DNA of 5,513 bases, from assembly GCA_027057815.1 (NCBI GenBank), contig JALURD010000080.1, forward strand, positions 1 to 5,513, given 5' to 3'. The stretch is from Acidilobaceae archaeon. GTDB taxonomy: Archaea > Thermoproteota > Thermoprotei_A > Sulfolobales > Acidilobaceae. Below the pieces are notes generated by a model that saw only the letters and a program-made list of their open reading frames with translations, had not been told where the DNA came from and made no database searches. This document shows positions 1-4,906 of this stretch, piece by piece. The position numbers and the translations under genes are program-made. Position 1 is the stretch's first letter. The number at the start of each line of letters is the position of its first letter.

Positions 1-102
1 AAGGTCATCGAGAGGCATAAGGAGCTGATTGAAAGAGTCAGAGAAGTAATAGAGGCTAGCGAAGCCGAGAGGAAGAGAGGCGAGAAAGGAATATACATGT
101 AA
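1..102 (+). CDS. C-terminal fragment of an unrecognised protein
   Basis: The first reading frame is open from the window edge to a TAA at 100-102 and gives 33 residues, the 3' end of a gene that begins upstream. The peptide is almost entirely charged and helix-forming, runs from KVIERHKELIERV to the end RGEKGIYM, and has heptad-like spacing of Ile, Leu and Val, so it is probably an amphipathic or coiled-coil terminal helix. I do not recognise the family and assign no function. The codon choice (AGG/AGA for Arg, GAG for Glu, ATA for Ile) matches the neighbouring genes, which supports it being coding. It converges on tgtA, with only 31 bp between the two stop codons and no clear oligo-T terminator in that gap. 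Confidence 0.7.
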   Translation, partial: KVIERHKELIERVREVIEASEAERKRGEKGIYM

Positions 103-133
103 AGTTTACACCGAAGCCTGCACTCTTTACGCG

Positions 134-1612
134 TTACTCCAATTTAGTGTTAGGGGGTCTGCGGTGTCTTAGGAGGTCGGCCCCGGGCCCTTTGATTATA
201 ATCTCCTCAACGCCAAGCTTTACGAGTTTGTGAACGAAGGCTATGAGAGCGTTTTCAAGGTGCCGGATGGCCTCGAGCGTTGGCCCTCCGTGGTCTACGT
301 GTATGCTCGGGTATACGCCGCAGAGCTCCCACGGGATAACTCCTATGAAATAGTCGTAGTATGCCTTGTACTCGCCATCATTCGGAGGTAGGCACTTTGA
401 ATCTTTGGGCATGGGTTCCAGTACGGCTCGTTTTGCCCCTTTCAGCCTGGGCTGGTAACGTGCTAGTATGTGTTCTTGGAAGCGTAGTATGTGGGGGTTC
501 CAGAGGCTCTCTCCGCCATAAGCTCTGAGGCCTCTGACTTCGCCCTTAGAGGTGGGCGTGGCCTTCTCTAGGTATCTATAGTATTTCCTGAACTTTGCTA
601 GTGCGCTCCTAGCTGAGGGATGCCTCCTGGCGGTCTCCTCGAGCAGTTCCCATAGCCTTCCCTCCCTTATCGCCTGCTTGACCCTCTTTACAGTCCTTTG
701 AATGACGTGGAGATTGTGCAGGGCCAGGAGCCTAACTCTCTCGGGTTTAGGCATCTCGGCGAGGTCCCTTGGGGTGTATCTTCTACAAACCGGGCAGTCA
801 CAGGGGAAATACTCTAGCTGCTCGAGCCTGTACACGCCGTACTCGGTCATGTACCGGTCGTCTCTAGCATATATAATGTAGGAGGCGCTGTCGAATGTGT
901 CAACGCCGAGTGCAACGGCGAAAGGTATTATGAGTGGGTGGCCGGCCCCGAAGAGGTGCACAGGCCTGCCTCCCGGCAGGATCCTCTTGGCCCGGTAAAT
1001 TATCTCGACTACAACATCGTATTTGTACTCCTCCAGGAATACAGTAGGGCTTCCAATGCCGTACATCCTATACGGAAGCTTGAGAGCCTCTCTAGCGCTC
1101 TTCTCGACAAGGTCTAAGTACTTGCCGCCTTGTATAGGTAGAACCCATATGGTTTCATCGCTTCTTGGGTCTATTAAGTTAAGTGCCTCCCTTGCCCTCC
1201 TCAAGGTTTCCTCAACAGTCTCTAAGGCCTTATTCCTCTCAACGTCACCCGTAGGCACATCTAGGATGACGCCTATGTCGCTTCCAATGGTTTTCTGGTA
1301 CTTCAAAATTTCGTCTTGTGTTACATCAACGTCTCCATACTCCAGTATTTGGTAGGCGCCGGAGTCGGTCATAACGACTCCGTCCCAGCCAAGGAAGACA
1401 TGCACTTTGACAGGGGCTCCCCCTGTCCTCCTGTATAAGAGGTATGCGTTAGTGATTACTTGGTCGAGGCCGATGGATCTAATCTCCGTTACCGGCAGCT
1501 CCTGGCGTAGCGGGTCTATAACGGGGAAGAAGGCTGGAGTCTCGATTGATCCGTGCCTGGTGTGAAGCCTGCCAATCCTGCCAGCTAAGTCTACATCTTT
1601 AATCTCGAACAA
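134..1612 (-). CDS. tgtA: Archaeosine tRNA-guanine transglycosylase, form lacking the PUA domain
   Basis: This enzyme exchanges guanine-15 in the D-loop of archaeal tRNAs for 7-cyano-7-deazaguanine (preQ0), the committed step to archaeosine, which stabilises the tRNA core. The 492-residue product has the TIM-barrel catalytic domain at about residues 1-300. MTDSG (81-85) carries Asp83, the conserved substrate-site Asp. QGG is at 161-163. HLFGAGHP (219-226) precedes FDSAS with Asp241, the expected nucleophile. The structural zinc site is Cys271, Cys273, Cys276 and His299. C-terminal domains C1 and C2 follow (about 300-490), but the protein stops where euryarchaeal enzymes of about 580 residues continue into a PUA domain. 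The start is TTG at 1612, chosen because an in-frame TAA lies 30 bp upstream, a GGTGA (1620-1624) sits 7 nt before it, and FEIKDVDLAGRIG matches the family N-terminus. It lies 24 bp after smAP3 and is probably co-transcribed with it. Confidence 0.96.
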   Translation of the reverse strand: MFEIKDVDLAGRIGRLHTRHGSIETPAFFPVIDPLRQELPVTEIRSIGLDQVITNAYLLYRRTGGAPVKVHVFLGWDGVVMTDSGAYQILEYGDVDVTQDEILKYQKTIGSDIGVILDVPTGDVERNKALETVEETLRRAREALNLIDPRSDETIWVLPIQGGKYLDLVEKSAREALKLPYRMYGIGSPTVFLEEYKYDVVVEIIYRAKRILPGGRPVHLFGAGHPLIIPFAVALGVDTFDSASYIIYARDDRYMTEYGVYRLEQLEYFPCDCPVCRRYTPRDLAEMPKPERVRLLALHNLHVIQRTVKRVKQAIREGRLWELLEETARRHPSARSALAKFRKYYRYLEKATPTSKGEVRGLRAYGGESLWNPHILRFQEHILARYQPRLKGAKRAVLEPMPKDSKCLPPNDGEYKAYYDYFIGVIPWELCGVYPSIHVDHGGPTLEAIRHLENALIAFVHKLVKLGVEEIIIKGPGADLLRHRRPPNTKLE

Positions 1613-1619
1613 TCCAAAG

Positions 1620-1624
1620 TCACC
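1620..1624 (-). promoter_or_regulatory. Shine-Dalgarno site deciding the TTG start of tgtA
   Basis: The minus strand reads GGTGA here, matching the anti-Shine-Dalgarno complement GGAGGTGAT, with 7 nt to the TTG at 1612-1610. No ATG or GTG lies in frame between the upstream stop and this TTG, so the site supports the non-ATG start. Confidence 0.6.
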
Positions 1625-1636
1625 GCAGGCTGGAGG

Positions 1637-2083
1637 TTACCCTAGAGCACCTTTTCTCCTAAGGTACTCCTTGTATAGCGTGTAGACCTTCTGAGCAAGT
1701 GGGCCCGCGCCTTCCACGCCATCCTTTGTAACCCTTATTGACCTGCTAACCTCGACTATGTTAGATTCTGGGTATACCCTGACGGTGTGTGGTGCGAAGC
1801 CTCCATACTTTACCAGGAACTCAGCGAACTCCTCGGCGTTGAAGACGCCGGTCTCTATCACGAGTATTTCCGAGACCGAGCTACCCGATACAATAACTAG
1901 CGGCCAGTTGTTTCCGTCACTGTCCTGGACGGATTCGAGTGCTAGAGTTAGACTCCCAATGTCTAGTCCAGCTACTTTGCCCGTGTATTTTCTACCATCT
2001 TTTAGCACTACAGTGACCTCCTTGCCTAGAAGTCCGTTCAGCCTAACGCTAAGCCTCCTGGCAGCCTCGCCTAAAGCCGCCAT
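1637..2083 (-). CDS. smap3: Sm-like archaeal protein of the SmAP3 type (Sm fold plus C-terminal domain)
   Basis: The 148-residue product has an N-terminal Sm/Lsm domain (about 8-78) and a C-terminal alpha/beta domain (about 80-148). The Sm1 strand-turn pattern is LLGKEVTVVLKDGRKYTGKV (18-37), and a degenerate Sm2 is at 63-77. The end of the C-terminal domain, IRVTKDGVEGAGPLA then an LYKEYLRRKG helix, closely resembles the crenarchaeal SmAP3 family, whose Pyrobaculum member forms large ring assemblies; I rely on memory of that sequence. Sm proteins normally form heptameric rings that bind U-rich RNA, but the usual binding residues look altered: Asp41-Ile-Gly-Ser44 instead of an Asp-x-x-x-Asn turn, and Ser66-Gly67 instead of Arg-Gly. 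RNA binding may therefore be weak or different. The ATG at 2083 is preferred over upstream in-frame starts because GGGAGGTG precedes it by 8 nt. tgtA follows 24 bp downstream. Confidence 0.9.
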   Translation of the reverse strand: MAALGEAARRLSVRLNGLLGKEVTVVLKDGRKYTGKVAGLDIGSLTLALESVQDSDGNNWPLVIVSGSSVSEILVIETGVFNAEEFAEFLVKYGGFAPHTVRVYPESNIVEVSRSIRVTKDGVEGAGPLAQKVYTLYKEYLRRKGALG

Positions 2084-2091
2084 CTCAGCGA

Positions 2092-2099
2092 CACCTCCC
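2092..2099 (-). promoter_or_regulatory. Strong Shine-Dalgarno site of smAP3
   Basis: The minus strand reads GGGAGGTG, a long match to the archaeal Shine-Dalgarno consensus, 8 nt before the ATG at 2083-2081. It fixes the start at that ATG. The in-frame extension upstream to 2170 (first residues MPAPRLGRG) would run through this site, across the putative promoter and into the divergent gene, so it is judged non-coding. Confidence 0.8.
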
Positions 2100-2121
2100 T
2101 GGAGAGGTCGGGGGAATGGCA

Positions 2122-2131
2122 CAAAATTTAA
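2122..2131. promoter_or_regulatory. Near-palindromic AT-box, candidate shared TATA element for rpo8 and smAP3
   Basis: CAAAATTTAA is the only A/T-rich block in the 89 bp between the two divergent start codons. Its core AAATTT is self-complementary, so TBP could in principle engage it in either direction. Placing transcription starts about 25 bp from its centre gives roughly 2101 for smAP3, just ahead of its Shine-Dalgarno site, and roughly 2152 for rpo8, leaving a leader of about 20 nt that contains GGTG. Geometry fits both genes, but no BRE was clearly recognised and orientation is unresolved. Confidence 0.45.
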
Positions 2132-2159
2132 CGTGTAGCATACACCGCGGCCTAGTCTG

Positions 2160-2163
2160 GGTG
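2160..2163 (+). promoter_or_regulatory. Weak Shine-Dalgarno site deciding the ATG start of rpo8
   Basis: GGTG lies 9 nt before the ATG at 2173. It favours that ATG over an in-frame GTG at 2161, which overlaps this motif, and over an ATG at 2116, which lies upstream of the likely TATA element. Confidence 0.4.
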
Positions 2164-2172
2164 CGGGCATCT

Positions 2173-2514
2173 ATGGCCGTGGAGCTGGATGGTAAGGTCG
2201 AGGCTGTAGAGCCTGGTAGGCTGAAAGGGCAGAACATAGTGACTGTTAAGGCTGGAGATTACACAGTTAAGTTTGACGCTATTGAAGGTTTGATGTCGTT
2301 TGTGAAGGGGGAGAGACTCAGCATAACGTTTAGTGAGACCAAGCCCGAGAACCTCGACGATTACCACTTCTGCGGCCACGGGTACCTGGTCTCGCCCGAG
2401 AGCGAAGTCGGGAAGACCATATTCTCTATATGGGGCATAATCTTCGTTGTAGAGCCTCCTCTAGGCCTTAAGGACGGAGTCAAGTACTACCTCTGTATAA
2501 GAAAGAAGAGGTGA
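2173..2514 (+). CDS. rpo8: DNA-directed RNA polymerase subunit Rpo8 (RpoG), Rpb8 homologue
   Basis: This is the archaeal counterpart of eukaryotic Rpb8, a small peripheral subunit bound to the largest polymerase subunit and found mainly in Crenarchaeota. The 113-residue product shows the family pattern: an N-terminal strand followed by VEPGRLKGQ (12-20), corresponding to the RGRLKN stretch of Sulfolobus Rpo8; DDYHFCGHGYLV (62-73), corresponding to its FCAHGYVV; FSIWGIIFVV (84-93); and a C-terminal strand YYLCIRKKR (105-113). Sulfolobus Rpo8 has about 130 residues, so the length is slightly short but complete. The identification rests on remembered family sequences, since this small protein has no catalytic motif. 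The start at 2173 is chosen because MAVELDGKVEAVE aligns with the family beginning. It is divergent from smAP3 and followed after 63 bp by the membrane ATPase gene, with which it may be co-transcribed. Confidence 0.88.
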   Translation: MAVELDGKVEAVEPGRLKGQNIVTVKAGDYTVKFDAIEGLMSFVKGERLSITFSETKPENLDDYHFCGHGYLVSPESEVGKTIFSIWGIIFVVEPPLGLKDGVKYYLCIRKKR

Positions 2515-2567
2515 GTAGCGCAGCAGTCCGGGGATCCCTCCCCCTCTCCATGGACCTCTTAAACACT

Positions 2568-2573
2568 GGGGGT
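2568..2573 (+). promoter_or_regulatory. Shine-Dalgarno-like site before the GTG start of the membrane ATPase
   Basis: GGGGGT lies 4 nt before the GTG at 2578, a slightly short spacing. An in-frame TAA at 2560-2562 blocks any longer reading frame, and the first hydrophobic segment begins ten codons after the GTG, so this start is well constrained. Confidence 0.5.
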
Positions 2574-2577
2574 AGAC

Positions 2578-4200
2578 GTGGGGATTCTCGACGGGGTCCC
2601 TAGACCGTTAAGGCTACTCCCATCGCTTGCGGCGGCAGGACTGATACTCTACGCTGTCGGCTACAAGCCCCCGGAGTGGCTGACTCTCCCCCTGATGGCC
2701 TCAGTAGCTGCTGCGGGTGTAGCTGGGGCGGTATTGCTGGTGAGGCGAAGAGGACAAGCTTCAAGCCTTGGAGAGTCTACGGGATTCAACTTTAAATGGG
2801 AGTCAACGGTAGCCTCTAGTCATTTTGACGCGATACAGGGGGATTCCGAGGATTTTATAGTATACGAAGTTGAGGTGGTTGGCGACAGGGATGCCGCCCA
2901 AAGATTCATAGATGCACTAAAGGATAGAGCGGATTCTGGGGCTGCCAGTTATGTTTTAGTGACGGTCCTTGATAGAGGAGTAGCTTCTTACCTAGTGATC
3001 AGGGGGAGAGCCTGGGCGTCTGCTGTTGTAGAGGCGGAGATAGTTAAAAGCCTAGCCTCGGCTGTAGGCGGGATTAAGCTGAGGAGAATCGATGCTAGCC
3101 TGTTTAGGAGTATAGCTCAGCTCCCCGAGAGTATTGCACCTTCAAGTAGTAGTGTAGTCCTTGCAAGGATCCCTCTTCATTGGGAAGGTGCAGCGTCGAG
3201 CGGCGGGGGTAGGGTTGTTGTCAGGCTCGGAGAGCGCGTAGACTCTCATGGAGGAGAGGTTGTCCTCCGTGACGTGGACATTGAGGGTCATATAGGCATT
3301 TTCGGGTCGACGGGTTCAGGTAAATCCACTACCGCAGCTCTGATAGCGTGCCAGCTATCCGAGGCTGGCTTTGAGGTTGTAGTATTCGACTGGACAGGCG
3401 AGTACGTGGAGAAGCTGCCTTGCACTCCGGCGAGAGTTGTTCGGCCGCTCAGCGATCCAGCACCAGTCGATCCTGTTGTCCTGGCTAGCAGCGGCGACGT
3501 AGACTTGGCCGTAGAGACTATTTCAAGGGCGCTTTCACTTACGCCGCCACAGGAGTACATGCTGGCAACTATTATGGAGAGATACGGGCCTAAGTCGCTG
3601 ACCGAGTTAATCGCGTTGATTGCTGAAGCCGAGGAGCAGGCTAGGTGGGATAGAGAAGTGAAGAGGGCTCTTCTCAGGAAGCTGGGATCCCTGACGTCTG
3701 GCAGGTCAAAGCAGGCGTTCACGGGGAGCCTCGACTCACCCTTCTTCGGGGAGGACCTCACAGTTGTTAGGTTGGATGAGATAAGGACTACGCTAGCCAG
3801 AAGGGCGTATGTACTTTTCCTTACAACGTGGGCTTATACGCTGCGTTACTCAGAGGGGGGCGGCAGGGGGGTAGTTTACATCATAGATGAAGCCCACAAT
3901 ATATTCAATCACCCTGAAGCTGGTGTCATGGAGAGTATGGTGGCTGAGGCGAGGAAGTACGGAATACATTTTGTTATTGTTACACAGTCACCCGCGGCGA
4001 TATCGAATAATGTGTTGCTCAACACTAACACAAAGATTATACATGCGCTTAGAAGCGGGAGGGACAAGGACGTTGTAGCCGAGGCTGCAGGCCTCCCCGC
4101 TAGGATTGTTAGTGTTCTAGACAAGCTTAGGCGGGGAGAGGCCGTCCTCGTCTCACCTTCAAACCCTGAACCCGTCCTTGTAAGAGTCAAGCTCAGCTGA
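2578..4200 (+). CDS. Membrane-anchored HerA/VirB4-family ATPase, candidate CedB DNA-import motor
   Basis: The 540-residue product begins with two hydrophobic segments (about 11-29 and 35-55) followed by RRRG (56-59), predicting a transmembrane hairpin with the bulk in the cytoplasm. Residues about 70-200 form a separate alpha/beta region, and about 210-540 is a HerA/FtsK-superfamily RecA-like motor. The motor shows Walker A GSTGSGKST (243-251), the FDWTGEY motif (270-276), Walker B VVYIIDEAHN (432-441) with Asp437-Glu438, VTQSP with the sensor Gln470, and an Arg492 region (HALRSGRDKD) fitting the arginine-finger position. The family forms hexamers that move DNA by ATP hydrolysis. Soluble repair HerA usually sits beside nurA, mre11 and rad50 and lacks membrane segments; none of those are seen here. 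CedB, the VirB4/HerA-like ATPase of crenarchaeal DNA import, is membrane-bound and encoded away from cedA, which fits. Membership of the superfamily is secure; the CedB identity is inference at about 0.4. The gene converges with and overlaps fap7 by 42 bp. Confidence 0.93.
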   Translation: MGILDGVPRPLRLLPSLAAAGLILYAVGYKPPEWLTLPLMASVAAAGVAGAVLLVRRRGQASSLGESTGFNFKWESTVASSHFDAIQGDSEDFIVYEVEVVGDRDAAQRFIDALKDRADSGAASYVLVTVLDRGVASYLVIRGRAWASAVVEAEIVKSLASAVGGIKLRRIDASLFRSIAQLPESIAPSSSSVVLARIPLHWEGAASSGGGRVVVRLGERVDSHGGEVVLRDVDIEGHIGIFGSTGSGKSTTAALIACQLSEAGFEVVVFDWTGEYVEKLPCTPARVVRPLSDPAPVDPVVLASSGDVDLAVETISRALSLTPPQEYMLATIMERYGPKSLTELIALIAEAEEQARWDREVKRALLRKLGSLTSGRSKQAFTGSLDSPFFGEDLTVVRLDEIRTTLARRAYVLFLTTWAYTLRYSEGGGRGVVYIIDEAHNIFNHPEAGVMESMVAEARKYGIHFVIVTQSPAAISNNVLLNTNTKIIHALRSGRDKDVVAEAAGLPARIVSVLDKLRRGEAVLVSPSNPEPVLVRVKLS

Positions 4201-4773
4201 GAGCCTGCTAGCAAGCTCCACTATATAATCGAAGCTTAGCCAGTCAATCCTCGGCCCCACATTCCACTCCTCAGCAAGCTCAAGGGCTCTATGGGCGGCT
4301 GCGCATGGCGTGGTGTTGGTTGTATCAACTTCAACGGATGAGTGAACGTCGTAGCCTAGGTAGTCATATATCACCCCGAAGATTTCCCCCAGAACGTTCT
4401 CGATAACTTTGTCACGCCTCCAACCCTTGGCTTCAAGCCTCTTCATGAGTGTGAAAGGTTCAGTCCTAAGTACAACTATCAATGCATAATCCTCCTCCAG
4501 CTTTGAGAGGAACTCACCCGGATAGTGCGTGTCGAGTATAACGCATTTCCCCCTGTCAATTAGATGCAGCGAGGTTGAGACGATGTACTCTATACCAGCT
4601 TCGCTAGCAAGATGTGTATCGCGAAGGCTGGGGTCTTTCTCAATGAACCCTTCCTTGTAGAGAATTGTGGAGACATCAAGATGAATGCAGTCTAGCTCCT
4701 CCGCTAGACACTTAGAGACGGATGTTTTACCGGTTCCAGGGATCCCGGTCACTATTAGAACGTATTGCTTCAT
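4159..4773 (-). CDS. fap7: Fap7/AK6-type adenylate kinase-ATPase of small ribosomal subunit maturation
   Basis: The family catalyses ATP hydrolysis and adenylate kinase chemistry. In eukaryotes and Pyrococcus it acts with ribosomal protein uS11 in late maturation of the small-subunit rRNA, in the cytoplasm. The 204-residue product has Walker A GIPGTGKTS (10-18, Lys16); ILDTHYPGEF (79-88), matching the family's D-x-H Walker-B-like motif with Asp81 and His83; VVLRTEP (100-106); and the LID segment RLEAKGWRRDKVIENVLGEI (112-131) with the signature ENV. The conserved domain ends near IDWL (166-169). The remaining 35 residues extend past the usual archaeal length of about 180, and the last 13 are encoded within the 3' end of the ATPase gene. 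The start is ATG at 4773, preceded by GAGGTGGA (very close) and GGAGGAG (10 nt). It lies 133 bp downstream of the thermosome gene on the same strand and probably has its own promoter. Confidence 0.9.
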   Translation of the reverse strand: MKQYVLIVTGIPGTGKTSVSKCLAEELDCIHLDVSTILYKEGFIEKDPSLRDTHLASEAGIEYIVSTSLHLIDRGKCVILDTHYPGEFLSKLEEDYALIVVLRTEPFTLMKRLEAKGWRRDKVIENVLGEIFGVIYDYLGYDVHSSVEVDTTNTTPCAAAHRALELAEEWNVGPRIDWLSFDYIVELASRLSAELDSYKDGFRV

Positions 4774-4783
4774 TCCACCTCTA

Positions 4784-4790
4784 CTCCTCC
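4784..4790 (-). promoter_or_regulatory. Shine-Dalgarno site of the Fap7-type gene
   Basis: The minus strand reads GGAGGAG 10 nt before the ATG at 4773-4771. A second purine-rich match, GAGGTGGA, directly abuts the ATG (4774-4781) and is too close for normal use, so the distal copy is the better candidate. Confidence 0.45.
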
Positions 4791-4821
4791 GTCAAGGTGA
4801 ATAGCGTCTTGCTGACCCGGG

Positions 4822-4829
4822 AAAATAAG
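4822..4829 (-). promoter_or_regulatory. Candidate TATA box for the Fap7-type gene
   Basis: CTTATTTT on the minus strand resembles an archaeal TATA box. A transcription start about 26 bp downstream would fall near 4799, giving a leader of about 25 nt that contains the Shine-Dalgarno site. This suggests the gene is transcribed separately from the thermosome gene. The match is degenerate and no BRE was clearly identified. Confidence 0.35.
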
Positions 4830-4851
4830 AAACTATAGGATGTGCGTTGAA

Positions 4852-4884
4852 GAAGCAGTAAAAGAGGATTGGAAAGGGATGAAT
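4852..4884 (-). terminator. Candidate pyrimidine-rich terminator after the thermosome gene
   Basis: About 25-55 nt downstream of the thermosome stop, the minus strand becomes pyrimidine-rich (CCCTTTCC, then CTCTTTTACTGCTTCTTC). Archaeal RNA polymerase terminates at T-rich runs, and this is the only such stretch in the 133-bp gap. The longest uninterrupted T run is only four, so this is a weak call. Confidence 0.3.
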
Positions 4885-4906
4885 ATTACCAACTAGTGGC
4901 TGGGGG

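Noticed and set aside
1..133. A PUA domain for TgtA split off by a frameshift downstream of its stop
   Set aside because: The minus-strand frame continuing from the stop reaches another stop within about 25 codons and has no PUA-like pattern. The DNA is instead coding on the plus strand.
1023..1355. Open plus-strand frame inside tgtA
   Set aside because: It is antisense to the conserved catalytic region of tgtA, is rich in Ser and Leu with no recognisable motif, and has no promoter or ribosome binding site. It is a shadow of the real codon pattern.
1758..2138. Open plus-strand frame antisense to smAP3
   Set aside because: It mirrors a well-supported conserved gene, has a low-complexity Ser/Pro composition, and crosses the divergent promoter.
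2084..2170. In-frame N-terminal extension of SmAP3 by 29 residues
   Set aside because: It runs through a strong Shine-Dalgarno site and the likely promoter and into the divergent rpo8 gene, and it has no similarity to the Sm fold. The ATG at 2083 has ideal ribosome binding spacing.
2116..2172. Longer rpo8 beginning at ATG 2116 or GTG 2161
   Set aside because: ATG 2116 lies upstream of the candidate TATA box and would put the promoter inside the gene. GTG 2161 has no ribosome binding site, because it overlaps the GGTG that serves ATG 2173. The family N-terminus aligns from 2173.
2557..2564. TCTTAAAC as a TATA box for the ATPase gene
   Set aside because: Transcription would start around 2586, inside the coding sequence, so the spacing is wrong for both leadered and leaderless transcripts.
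2550..2603. Short frame ATGGACCTC at 2550 overlapping the ATPase start
   Set aside because: It encodes only 17 residues before a TAG, is out of frame with the ATPase, and has no ribosome binding site, so there is no support for a leader peptide.
3288..3761. Open minus-strand frame inside the ATPase gene
   Set aside because: It is antisense to the Walker A region and downstream motor residues and resembles no family I know. A similar frame at 3909-4214 is rejected for the same reason.
4878..4906. Inverted repeat around ACTAGT after the thermosome stop
   Set aside because: The palindromic core is only six bases with an imperfect bulged stem, too weak to call a hairpin terminator or recombination site.
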